Positions 7,564-15,389 are shown, numbered from the stretch's first letter. The stretch: DNA of 33,867 nucleotides from Candidatus Sulfotelmatobacter sp. (GCA_030040965.1 JASHOT010000190.1:1-33867), one strand, 5' to 3'. Numbers and translations are program-made. Notes: generated by a model not told the origin, from the sequence alone.

Positions 7564-8993
7564 TGGAACCTGCCAGGGTCTCGTCCGCCATTCCGACCTC
7601 GTATCCATCTAGCGAAGCCGAGTCAAAACCCTCGCTTGTTCGCGGACTGGGCCTGCTTGACTCCGTGCTGCTGCTGGTGAGCGGCATCATTGGGTCCTCG
7701 ATTTTTCTCACCGCAAAAGATATTGCCGGCCCCTTGCCGCAGCCGGTTCTATTTCTGGCCGTCTGGGTCCTGGGCGCACTGATTTCTCTTTGCGCCTGCT
7801 TCGCCTTCGCAGAACTGGGATCGATGTTTCCCGATTCCGGCGGGCAATATATCTATTTGCGCGAGGCCTACGGCGATCTGGTGGCATTTCTTTATGGCTG
7901 GATGCTGTTCAGCGTAGCGAACGGAGGAACGATCGCCGCGCTCGCGGTGGCGTCGGCCGCATACGTGGGCAATGTTTTTCCTTTTGTTTCACACGAGCAC
8001 ATTGTCTTTTCGATCTTCGGGATCGCTATAACGCGCGCGCATCTGCTGGGCCTGTTTTTGATCGTCGTTCTGACTTATGTGAACGTCGTCGGACTGCGCT
8101 GGGGTACGCTGCTGCAAAACGTTTCTACCTGGACGAAGTTCACCGCGATGGCGGCATTCGTGGTGTTGGGACTGGCTATCGGCAAGGGCCATTGGGAAAA
8201 CTTCCAATCCCACGGAGTCAGCTTGACGATGGGACTCGGCCCGGGAGCTCTGATCTCTGCGCTGGGAGTCGGTTTGATCGCGGTGTATTGGGCTTACGAC
8301 GGATGGGTGTATATCACCTGGGTCGCGGGCGAAGTGAAAAATCCACGAAAAAATGTGCCGCTGGCGATGGTGCTCGGAGTGCTCGTGGTGGGCGTGATTT
8401 ACATCGCTATGAACGTGACCTATGTCTACGCGTTGCCGTTGAAGGAAGTGGCGGCGCACGAAACCATCGCACACGCGGCGGCAGCCGCGCTGTTCTCACC
8501 GCAAGCTGCTGTGTGGCTCTCGCTGCTGATCGCGATTTCCTGCTTCAGCGCGGCGGCGACCTGCACGCTCTCGGGAGCCCGGGTCTATCAGGCCATGGCG
8601 CAGGATGGAGTCTTCTTCAAGCGCATGGCCGCCATCCATCCGAAATGGAGAACCCCCGCGCTCAGCCTGATTGGGCAAGGTATTTGGGCTGCCGCGCTCA
8701 CCATCAGCGGACGCTACGATCAACTTTATACTTACGTGATTCTTGGCATGGTGCTGTCCTATGAACTGACCGTGATCGGCATGTTCTGGCTGCGCTGGAA
8801 GCGCCCGGAGATTCCGCGGCCTTATCGCTGCACCGGCTATCCCTGGCTGCCGGCCATTTATGTGATTGCCGGCCTGGCATGGATTCTCAACACGATGTGG
8901 ACGCGCCCGACGGAAACTTTCTGGAGCATCGTCATCGTATTAGTTGGCGTGCCGGGATATCTATACTGGAAACGCTCAGCGAAGAACATGTAG
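7563..8993 (+). CDS. APC-superfamily amino acid/amine permease
   Basis: A 476-aa inner-membrane transporter with about twelve helices. The first helix carries the APC signature VSGIIGSSIFLTAKDIAG (about 39-56), and the helix-3 to helix-5 region (AFAELGSMFPDSGGQYIYL; VAFLYGWM; in parts) matches the LAT-like/amino-acid-exchanger branch. The DGWVYITWVAGEVKNPRKNVP stretch (in parts, about 246-266) is also typical. It probably imports an amino acid or amine by proton symport or exchange. Its start overlaps the zinc-ribbon stop. It sits beside the GcvT-like/FAD-oxidoreductase/PurU genes, so a substrate carrying a removable one-carbon group is plausible but unproven. Confidence 0.9.
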   Translation: MEPARVSSAIPTSYPSSEAESKPSLVRGLGLLDSVLLLVSGIIGSSIFLTAKDIAGPLPQPVLFLAVWVLGALISLCACFAFAELGSMFPDSGGQYIYLREAYGDLVAFLYGWMLFSVANGGTIAALAVASAAYVGNVFPFVSHEHIVFSIFGIAITRAHLLGLFLIVVLTYVNVVGLRWGTLLQNVSTWTKFTAMAAFVVLGLAIGKGHWENFQSHGVSLTMGLGPGALISALGVGLIAVYWAYDGWVYITWVAGEVKNPRKNVPLAMVLGVLVVGVIYIAMNVTYVYALPLKEVAAHETIAHAAAAALFSPQAAVWLSLLIAISCFSAAATCTLSGARVYQAMAQDGVFFKRMAAIHPKWRTPALSLIGQGIWAAALTISGRYDQLYTYVILGMVLSYELTVIGMFWLRWKRPEIPRPYRCTGYPWLPAIYVIAGLAWILNTMWTRPTETFWSIVIVLVGVPGYLYWKRSAKNM

Positions 8994-9129
8994 GGACGGC
9001 CGCACCCGGCTTTGCGTGGAATGCTGCGAACGCTTCGTGCTCGGCCCCCGACTTTTTCACTTCCGCGCAGTCGGAAATGACCTAAATCCGCGTGCGAATT
9101 GTGGTGAATAGACGAAGCCATCTCGTCTT

Positions 9130-9153
9130 TCTCTGTGCCTCTGTATCTCTGTG
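9130..9153. repeat. 8-nt tandem array
   Basis: Three octamer units: TCTCTGTG, CCTCTGTA, TCTCTGTG. The array lies in the 170-bp convergent gap (8994-9163) between the permease and the GcvT-like gene, ten bases from the latter's stop. The rest of the gap shows no gene or obvious terminator. Confidence 0.6.
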
Positions 9154-9163
9154 GTGAATGGCT

Positions 9164-10375
9164 TTACACCGGGCTGGCCGTCTTGCGCGCCGGATTGAAG
9201 AACGGCATCGACGTCACCTTTACATTCGTCTTCAGCCGTATCGCTTCAATCGTGATTTCCATCTGCAGTTGCGTACCAGGTTTCGAATATTCGGTTTCAA
9301 GGCTGGCGAGCGCGATCATCTTCTTCAGTGTCGGAGACCACGTGGTCGTCGTGGCCTTGCCGACCTGCTTGTCTCCCGAGTAAACGGGCACGGCCACGCG
9401 CGAAGCCTGGGCCGGCGCCGCTGGAGTCAGCCCATAGAGCTCGTAAAGCTGCTCGACGTCGATCCAATCGACTTCGAGGCCGCAGAACTGGCGCGGGACG
9501 CCGTTTTTGGCGTCACGTTCGAGCGCCCGCTTGCCGATGAAATTCTCTTTTTCAAGATGCACCATCTTGCCAAAACCGAGTTCAAACGGCGAGAACTTCT
9601 GCGATGGAATCAGCGCCTTTTTCGAGCTCGTGTAATCGACTTCGATCAGCAGCAACCCGGCCTCGACCCGCGCGACATCGAGCGCCAACATTCCGGCGGC
9701 GTGTAGGTCGAACGGCTTGCCTTTCTCGGCCAGCGCATCCCACACCTTGATCGCTTCGTTCTTTTCTCTGTCGCCCCACGGCATCCAGATTTCGTAGCCC
9801 AGATCGCCCGTGTAACCGGTGCGAGAAATGTCGACCGGGATGCCGGCAATTTTTCCCCGCGTGACGCGAAAATATTTCAGATTGGCGATGTCGGCTTCGG
9901 CCACGGCCTTTAGCAGCTTCGCCGAAGTCGGTCCTTGCAGAGCAAGCGCGGCAACTTTTTCGGAAATGTCCTCGATCTGCACGTCCATGTTCAGACCGTT
10001 TTGTCGGAACCAGCGCAGGCTCGGATCGGCCGCGGTCCAGCGATAGACATTTTCCTCGAGCCGCGAAATCGTGCCGTCGTCGATGACCTTGCCCTCTTCA
10101 TCGCACCAGCAGCAATAAATCACTTGCCCGACTTTGACCTTGTTGATGTCGCGCGTGATCACACGATTGACCAGCCGAGTCGCGTCCTTGCCGGTGATCA
10201 GATACTTGTAGAGCGGTGTGATGTCGATCAGCGCGCACGCGTTGCGAATGGCGTTGTACTCGTGCTCGTGATGCACTTCATACACGCTGACGGTGTAATA
10301 TCCCGACCATTCACGATAACTCAGGCTGTGGCAAAGGGAAAAAGTGCGCTCGTGAAATGCAGTTCCGATGGGCAA
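9164..10375 (-). CDS. GcvT-like tetrahydrofolate-dependent aminomethyltransferase
   Basis: A 403-aa member of the glycine-cleavage T-protein family, which takes an aminomethyl or methyl-derived one-carbon group onto tetrahydrofolate. Conserved positions are kept: IDD (98-100, folate-site aspartate), TGYTGDLGYE (186-195) and the ARVEAG arginine (R236), plus the C-terminal FELGFGK...NFIGKRAL region. It is longer at the N-terminus (MPIGTAFHERT) than GcvT of the glycine cleavage system, and no gcvH or gcvP is nearby, so it more likely serves a demethylation/one-carbon pathway like the folate domain of dimethylglycine or sarcosine dehydrogenases. The start is TTG with GAGG eight bases upstream; no ATG is available. 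A TATAAT lies about 35 bases upstream. Confidence 0.88.
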   Translation of the reverse strand: MPIGTAFHERTFSLCHSLSYREWSGYYTVSVYEVHHEHEYNAIRNACALIDITPLYKYLITGKDATRLVNRVITRDINKVKVGQVIYCCWCDEEGKVIDDGTISRLEENVYRWTAADPSLRWFRQNGLNMDVQIEDISEKVAALALQGPTSAKLLKAVAEADIANLKYFRVTRGKIAGIPVDISRTGYTGDLGYEIWMPWGDREKNEAIKVWDALAEKGKPFDLHAAGMLALDVARVEAGLLLIEVDYTSSKKALIPSQKFSPFELGFGKMVHLEKENFIGKRALERDAKNGVPRQFCGLEVDWIDVEQLYELYGLTPAAPAQASRVAVPVYSGDKQVGKATTTTWSPTLKKMIALASLETEYSKPGTQLQMEITIEAIRLKTNVKVTSMPFFNPARKTASPV

Positions 10376-10409
10376 AGTGGCGACCTCGCAGAAGTTCAGT
10401 CGAAGCCGG

Positions 10410-10415
10410 ATTATA
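10410..10415 (-). promoter_or_regulatory. Perfect -10 box for the GcvT-like gene
   Basis: On the minus strand this reads TATAAT, 34 bases before the TTG start, allowing a leader of roughly 25-30 nt. No good -35 hexamer is seen; the upstream position falls into the arm of the palindromic repeat at 10428-10569. Confidence 0.4.
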
Positions 10416-10427
10416 TCTCATGCCTTA

Positions 10428-10569
10428 TGTGGCGCGGGCACTCCTGCCCGCGAGTTCTGTCCACGAGCACGAAGATGTGAAAAACTCAAAGCCTTGAGTC
10501 TTGGAAGTCGAACAATCGCTTCGCCTGATGTCCTGCGTCGGTGTCGCGGGCAGGAGTGCTCGCGCCACA
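10428..10569. repeat. REPIN-like inverted pair in divergent promoter region
   Basis: Two 26-bp arms, 10428-10453 and 10544-10569, are inverted copies with a single mismatch (core GGCACTCCTGCCCGCG against CGCGGGCAGGAGTGC). They flank 90 bp of unique sequence. Each arm also contains its own GCGGG/CCCGC palindrome. This is the layout of a REP doublet (REPIN), common in Acidobacteria intergenic DNA. It sits in the 397-bp gap (10376-10772), between the two candidate promoters. Confidence 0.7.
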
Positions 10570-10574
10570 CCGGC

Positions 10575-10603
10575 AAGACAAAGACCAGCATTCCCGATAC
10601 AAT
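10575..10603 (+). promoter_or_regulatory. Candidate sigma70-type promoter of the oxidoreductase operon
   Basis: AAGACA (10575-10580; four of six matches to TTGACA) and TACAAT (10598-10603; five of six matches to TATAAT) are separated by exactly 17 bases. Transcription would begin near 10610, giving a leader of about 160 nt before the ATG at 10773. Confidence 0.4.
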
Positions 10604-10744
10604 ATCGATTCGTTATGCGCACCATTCTTCCATCGACGTGCAGCATTCTGCGCAGCTGGACCGTCCTGCCCAGCGGACTCTGATCTCGCTATCGCACCAC
10701 TCTTTGCACGAGTATCATTGCGTTTCTGATCGACAACAATCCTC

Positions 10745-10772
10745 AAAGCTCCCAGCTCAAGGCTCATAGCTC
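10745..10772. repeat. 7-nt tandem array abutting a start codon
   Basis: Four heptamers end in GCTC: AAAGCTC, CCAGCTC, AAGGCTC, ATAGCTC. The last base is immediately followed by the ATG of the first oxidoreductase, so the array occupies the place where a Shine-Dalgarno should be; only AAGG within unit three resembles one. Confidence 0.65.
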
Positions 10773-12365
10773 ATGGCGAACAACTACGATGTCATCGTGA
10801 TCGGCGGAGGCCACAACGGCCTGGTCAACGCCGCATATCTGCAGCGTGCAGCCAAGAAAGTGCTCGTGCTCGAACGGCGGCACGTGCTCGGCGGTGCGGC
10901 CTGCACCGAGGAAATTGTCCCCGGATTCAAGTTTTCGGTCTGCTCGTACGTCGTGTCTCTTCTGCGGCCGGAAATTATCCGCGACCTCGACCTTCCGCGA
11001 CATGGCCTCGAAATTCTTCCGCTCGACGGCACGTTCACGCCGATGCCCAGCGGTGATTACCTGTGGCGCGTTAACGATCACGGCAAGACGCACCGCGAGA
11101 TCGCACGCCACTCACGGGTCGACGCCGAAGCTTACGACGAATTCGGCAAAGCCATGCAGGCCATGTGCCGCTTCGTGAAGCCAATTCTCAGCATGGTGCC
11201 GCCCGACCCGACCACGCTGAATCCTCGCGAACTGATGAAGCTGCTGTTCGTCGGCCGCCGGTTTCAGGCCATGTCGAGCTACGACAAGTACAACCAGGTT
11301 CAGCTCATGACCATGTCGGCGATTGATTTTCTCGATCAATGGTTCGAGACCGATGTGCTCAAGGCCACGATGTCGGCATCGGGAATTATCGGGACATTTC
11401 TTGGCGTGCGCTCGCCGGGAACGGCGTATGTGCTGCTTCATCACTATATGGGTGAGATCGACGGAGCCTTTCGTGCCTGGGGATTCGCGCGCGGGGGAAC
11501 GGGGGCGATTTCGAATGCGATCGCCGATGCTGCGCGCGAAGCAGGGGTGGAAATCCGCACCCAGTCGGCCATTGCGCAGATCATCGTGAAAGATGGCAAG
11601 GCGAAAGGCGTGGTTCTCGCCAACGGTGACGAAATTTATGCCAACGTGATTTCTTCCAGCGTCGATCCGCGGCTGACGTTCACCAAGTTCATGGGCGCCG
11701 AACACCTGCCCAGCGACTTTCTGGAAGAGGTCAACCGCTATAAGTTTCGCGGATCGTCGGGCAAAGTGAATCTGGCGCTCGACGCGCTGCCGAACTTCAA
11801 ATGTATGCCCGGGCCCGGGGCACACCTGCGCGGCGCGATCTCGATTTCGCCGGCAGTCGAATACATGGAGCGCGCCTACGACGATGCCAAATACGGCAAT
11901 TTCTCGCGCCGTCCTTACATCGACATGGTGATTCCGTCGCTCACCGATCCCTCCGTCGCGCCGCCGGGCAAGCATGTGATGTCGTGTTTTGTGCAGTACG
12001 CGCCGTACAAGCTGGCACCCGGACTCCACTGGGACACCGAGAAGGAAAAATTTGGCAACGCAGTGATTGATACGATTGCCGAATATGCACCAAACATTCG
12101 CGAGATCATCATCGAGAAGATGGTCGTCACCCCGCTCGATCTCGAGCGCGAATGGGGCTTGAGCGAGGGCAACATTTTTCAGGGCGAACTGTCGCTGGAA
12201 CAGCTTTTCTTCCTGCGTCCCGTGCCCGGATGGGCGCAGTACCGCACGCCCATCAAGAATCTCTACATGTGCGGATCGGCCACGCATCCCGGCGGTGGCA
12301 TCATGGGCGCAAACGGACGGCTGGCCGCGCTGGAAATTCTGAAAGACATCAAAGGAGCCGCCTAA
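10773..12365 (+). CDS. PYROXD2/phytoene-desaturase-like FAD oxidoreductase, copy 1
   Basis: A 530-aa FAD-dependent oxidoreductase of the COG1233 phytoene-dehydrogenase-like/PYROXD2 group. The dinucleotide-binding motif GGGHNG (11-16) and the ribose-binding Glu34 at the end of strand two are intact, followed by VLGGAACTEE. The C-terminal FAD-closing segment LYMCGSATHPGGGIMGANG (about 498-516) is also conserved. There is no membrane segment. Substrate unknown; this group includes carotenoid desaturases but the neighbours here are folate enzymes, not carotenoid genes. Its TAA is directly followed by the ATG of a paralogue, so the two proteins are co-translated and may form a heteromer. Confidence 0.9.
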   Translation: MANNYDVIVIGGGHNGLVNAAYLQRAAKKVLVLERRHVLGGAACTEEIVPGFKFSVCSYVVSLLRPEIIRDLDLPRHGLEILPLDGTFTPMPSGDYLWRVNDHGKTHREIARHSRVDAEAYDEFGKAMQAMCRFVKPILSMVPPDPTTLNPRELMKLLFVGRRFQAMSSYDKYNQVQLMTMSAIDFLDQWFETDVLKATMSASGIIGTFLGVRSPGTAYVLLHHYMGEIDGAFRAWGFARGGTGAISNAIADAAREAGVEIRTQSAIAQIIVKDGKAKGVVLANGDEIYANVISSSVDPRLTFTKFMGAEHLPSDFLEEVNRYKFRGSSGKVNLALDALPNFKCMPGPGAHLRGAISISPAVEYMERAYDDAKYGNFSRRPYIDMVIPSLTDPSVAPPGKHVMSCFVQYAPYKLAPGLHWDTEKEKFGNAVIDTIAEYAPNIREIIIEKMVVTPLDLEREWGLSEGNIFQGELSLEQLFFLRPVPGWAQYRTPIKNLYMCGSATHPGGGIMGANGRLAALEILKDIKGAA

Positions 12366-13949
12366 ATGCCGGGAACCGGACGTGACATGCTCATCATCGG
12401 CGGCGGCCACAACGGTCTCGTCACCGCTTTTTATCTTGCCAAAGCCGGGTTCAAACCGCTCGTTCTCGAACGCAATGCGCAGGTCGGCGGCGCCGCGGTC
12501 ACCGACGAATTCCATCCTGGATTTCGCTGTTCGACTCTGGCGCACACTGCAGGCCCGATCCGACCGGATATCGTTCGCGACATGCAATTGGAAAAGCACG
12601 GGCTGAAGCTCATCACGCCGGAAGTTTGCGTGACGGCGCTTTCGCCGGAAGGCCGAGCGCTGACTCTTTATCAGGATGTTGCAAAATCGGCGCAGCAGAT
12701 TGCAGCGTTTTCTCGGAAGGATGCGGCGAAGTATCCGGAGTTCGAAAAGTCTCTTGGCAAAATCAGCAAAGTCATCGCCGAAGCGCTCGCGACCACGCCG
12801 CCGGATATCGATCATCCTTCGACTGGCGATTTGTGGAGCATGCTGAAAACCGGCCGCGCCATCCGCAATCTCGGCAAGAAAGACATGTTCCGCCTGCTGC
12901 GCTGGGGACCGATGGCCGTCGCCGATCTCGCCGCGGAATACTTTGAGACTGAACTGCTGCGTGCGGTGGTTGCGGCGCGCGGAGTGTTTGGCACTTTTCT
13001 TGGGCCGTGGTCGGCAGGAAGCACGCTTGTGCTGTTGATCCGCGCCGCAGGAGATCCTCATCCCGTGGGTTCGGCAACTTTTGCCGCGGGCGGCATGGGC
13101 GCGGTTACACAAGCGATGGCCGCGGCGGCAAAGGCCGCAGGCGCGGAAATTCGCACCGGCGCCGAAGTGATTGAAATTCGTGTGCAGAATGGCGCGGCTA
13201 CCGGTGTGTTGCTTTCGACGGGAGAAGAGATTCACGCGAAGGCGGTCATCTCGAACGCGGACCCCAAACGCACTCTGCTCAAGCTCACCGACCCAATGCA
13301 CCTCTCACCGGATTTCGTGCAGAAATTGCAGCACTATCGCGGAAATGGTACGGTCGCGAAAGTCAACCTTGCACTTTCCGGATTGCCGAAATTCACTGCA
13401 CTCAATGGCGATGCGAGCGCCCTGAGGGGCCGCATTCACATCGGCCACGAAATCGATTATCTGGAGCGCGCCTTCGACGAAGCGAAGTACGGTGAGTTCT
13501 CGAAGCAGCCCTATCTCGAAGCCACCATCCCCTCGCTGACCGATCCCACACTCGCCCCGGATGGTAAGCATGTCATGTCGATCTACATGCAATACGCACC
13601 GTACAAACTAAGAGGTGATTGGGAACAGCAGCGCAAAGCCCTCGGCCAGACTGTGGTACAGACACTGACCCAATATGCACCGAACTTGCCGGAGTTGATT
13701 TTGACGCACCAGATCATCACGCCGCATGACCTGGAAGAAAAGTACGTCCTGACCGGCGGGCAGATCTTCCACGGCGAACTTGCGCTCGATCAGTTCTTCA
13801 CCATGCGTCCATTGCTCGACTGGGCGCGCTACCGCACGCCGATCGAGAATTTGTATTTGTGCGGGAGCGGCACGCATCCTGGCGCGGGCTTGACGGGCGG
13901 GTCGGGAGCGAATGCGGCGAGGGAGATACTGAAAGCCCTGAAAAGCTAG
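12366..13949 (+). CDS. PYROXD2/phytoene-desaturase-like FAD oxidoreductase, copy 2
   Basis: A 527-aa paralogue of the preceding gene, colinear along its whole length: GGGHNG (12-17), Glu35, a shared FGTFLGPWSAGS/IGTFLGVRSPGT segment, shared PSLTDPTLAPDGKHVMS, and the C-terminal LYLCGSGTHPGAGLTGG. Both have intact FAD sites, so neither looks degenerate. The Shine-Dalgarno AAGGAG lies in the last codons of the upstream gene, eight or nine bases before the ATG. The tandem arrangement points to duplication followed by specialisation, either as two subunits of one enzyme or as two successive oxidation steps. Known family members act on lipophilic polyenes or amines; the substrate here is not predictable. 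Confidence 0.9.
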   Translation: MPGTGRDMLIIGGGHNGLVTAFYLAKAGFKPLVLERNAQVGGAAVTDEFHPGFRCSTLAHTAGPIRPDIVRDMQLEKHGLKLITPEVCVTALSPEGRALTLYQDVAKSAQQIAAFSRKDAAKYPEFEKSLGKISKVIAEALATTPPDIDHPSTGDLWSMLKTGRAIRNLGKKDMFRLLRWGPMAVADLAAEYFETELLRAVVAARGVFGTFLGPWSAGSTLVLLIRAAGDPHPVGSATFAAGGMGAVTQAMAAAAKAAGAEIRTGAEVIEIRVQNGAATGVLLSTGEEIHAKAVISNADPKRTLLKLTDPMHLSPDFVQKLQHYRGNGTVAKVNLALSGLPKFTALNGDASALRGRIHIGHEIDYLERAFDEAKYGEFSKQPYLEATIPSLTDPTLAPDGKHVMSIYMQYAPYKLRGDWEQQRKALGQTVVQTLTQYAPNLPELILTHQIITPHDLEEKYVLTGGQIFHGELALDQFFTMRPLLDWARYRTPIENLYLCGSGTHPGAGLTGGSGANAAREILKALKS

Positions 13950-14028
13950 AATCGTCCACCTGCACATCTTCTTAGGAGCTTTTTCGTGATTTTTCAACCC
14001 GACTTTTCACGACGGCTCCGTCGAGGGC

Positions 14029-14373
14029 GTGCAAGTTTCCGACTCGACGGCTCGGGTATTCCTACGGACAGAAGCGGGACAACAGTTCACACTATTGCTT
14101 CTCGGAGTTAAAGCCCTTAGGATGAACGATTTTAGAGAGGGCAACATCATCTTCGAATTGAACGTCATGAGTCCGGATCAAATCCACCAGGAATTCGTGT
14201 TCGAGGCCTACGGATACAGCGAGGAGTCCAAGAAGAAGTTCGGTCTAGCCGAGTGGGTCAACAATGCGAAAGCTACAAACCTAAAGGCCCTCGAGATTAC
14301 GCCGTCATACGGTAGTTCGCTCTCCGCAGTCTTTGAGAATTACACGATGGTAGAGGGAACGTCCCTCGCATGA
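14029..14373 (+). CDS. Small unknown protein with apparent 5' frameshift
   Basis: A 114-aa frame starting at GTG 14029, of unknown family, mixed alpha/beta in look, with no membrane segment. The same frame is open and protein-like for 13 codons further upstream (FNPTFHDGSVEGV), but it reaches a TGA without a start codon. A GTG at 13986, seven bases after AGGAG, is in the wrong frame by one base because of a T5 run (13990-13994); with four T's the protein would start MIFNPTFHDGS. Its stop overlaps the PurU start (ATGA), so it is in the operon. The region appears poorer in GC than its neighbours, hinting at later insertion. Confidence 0.6.
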   Translation: MQVSDSTARVFLRTEAGQQFTLLLLGVKALRMNDFREGNIIFELNVMSPDQIHQEFVFEAYGYSEESKKKFGLAEWVNNAKATNLKALEITPSYGSSLSAVFENYTMVEGTSLA

Positions 14374-15275
14374 AGAATAGCGCCATCCTGCTCATCTCCT
14401 GCCCTGACCAGAAGGGCGAAGTCGCGGCCATCGCCGACTTCGTCTATCGCCACGGCGGCAACATCCTGCACGCTGACGAGCACGCCGACGAAGAATCCGG
14501 CCTGTTTCTCATGCGCGTCGAATTCGATCCGAAAGATTTCGACATCGGGCTTTCTTTATTCAACACCGCTCAAGCAGTTCATCCCAGTTCAGTTCAGATT
14601 GGCCATTCTGAGTTCGCCAGGCATTTCGAGCCGCTCGCCGCGAAGTTTCAGATGAAGTGGCATCTTGCGCTGTCTGCGCATCGCCCGCGCATGATCATCT
14701 TTGTCTCCAAGTACGACCATTGCCTGGTCGATCTTCTGTATCGCCACAAAAGCGGCGAACTCGACTGCGACATCGCATTGATCATCTCCAACCATCCCGA
14801 CAACCAGGCCATCGCCGATTTCCACAGAATCCCCTACGAAGTCGTTTCCGTCACCAAAGAAAACAAGACGCAAGCCGAGGCGAGAATTCAATCTCTGATT
14901 GACCTGCATCGCCCCGACTTCATGGTGCTGGCGCGCTACATGCAGATTCTGTCGAACGATTTCGTCAACCGCTATCCACAGCGCATCATCAACATTCACC
15001 ACTCGTTTCTGCCGGCGTTCATTGGTGCGCGCCCGTATCACCAGGCTTTTGAGCGCGGAGTGAAATTGATCGGCGCCACCAGCCACTACGTCACCGAGGT
15101 GCTCGACGACGGCCCCATCATCGAGCAGGATGTGGTTCGTGTCTCGCACCGCGATACGGTCGACGATCTCATCCGCAAAGGCCGCGACCTCGAGAAAGTC
15201 GTCCTCTCTCGCGCCGTGCGCTGGCACGTCGAAAACCGCGTTCTGGTCTACGGGAACAAGACCGTCGTGTTCTGA
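14370..15275 (+). CDS. purU: Formyltetrahydrofolate deformylase
   Basis: A 301-aa cytosolic hydrolase converting 10-formyl-THF to formate and THF. An N-terminal ACT domain (about 5-80, AILLISCPDQKGEVAAIADF) precedes the formyltransferase-fold catalytic domain. Active-site residues match the PurN/PurU family: NIHHSFLPAF with Asn208 and His210, and the DDGPI loop with Asp246. The length is slightly over the usual 280-290. The ATG overlaps the stop of the small upstream gene. In E. coli PurU balances the one-carbon pool and supplies formate for PurT; here its operon with FAD oxidoreductases and proximity to a GcvT-like gene suggests disposal of one-carbon units as formate while recycling THF. 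Confidence 0.95.
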   Translation: MKNSAILLISCPDQKGEVAAIADFVYRHGGNILHADEHADEESGLFLMRVEFDPKDFDIGLSLFNTAQAVHPSSVQIGHSEFARHFEPLAAKFQMKWHLALSAHRPRMIIFVSKYDHCLVDLLYRHKSGELDCDIALIISNHPDNQAIADFHRIPYEVVSVTKENKTQAEARIQSLIDLHRPDFMVLARYMQILSNDFVNRYPQRIINIHHSFLPAFIGARPYHQAFERGVKLIGATSHYVTEVLDDGPIIEQDVVRVSHRDTVDDLIRKGRDLEKVVLSRAVRWHVENRVLVYGNKTVVF

Positions 15276-15334
15276 CGCTCCGCGCGGAAGTGCAATGAAC
15301 CTTCGCGGCGTGCTGTCCCAGCGGTAACTTGCAC

Positions 15335-15373
15335 CGAAAGTAACCTTTCGTCTTTACTTAGACATGAGTAAAG
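15335..15373. repeat. Two adjacent inverted repeats after purU
   Basis: CGAAAG (15335-15340) pairs with CTTTCG (15345-15350) across a TAAC loop, and CTTTACT (15352-15358) pairs with AGTAAAG (15367-15373) across eight bases. The first could be a weak terminator of the purU operon (TCTTTACTT follows); the second could be an operator for the next gene, which starts 17 bases later. Confidence 0.4.
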
Positions 15374-15389
15374 TTTCAGAGAAAGTAGT

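Noticed and set aside
9164-10375. gcvT of the glycine cleavage system
   Set aside because: No gcvH or gcvP is adjacent and the N-terminus is atypical, so the gene symbol was withheld.
11112-13301. 729-aa open frame on the minus strand
   Set aside because: It is antisense to the two FAD oxidoreductases, whose motifs and spacing are unmistakable; the frame is a by-product of GC-rich third positions and is rich in Arg/His as such shadows are.
10773-13949. Carotenoid desaturase pair (crtI-like)
   Set aside because: The fold is shared, but there is no crtB, crtE or other carotenoid gene nearby and the neighbours are folate enzymes; the sequences look PYROXD2-like.
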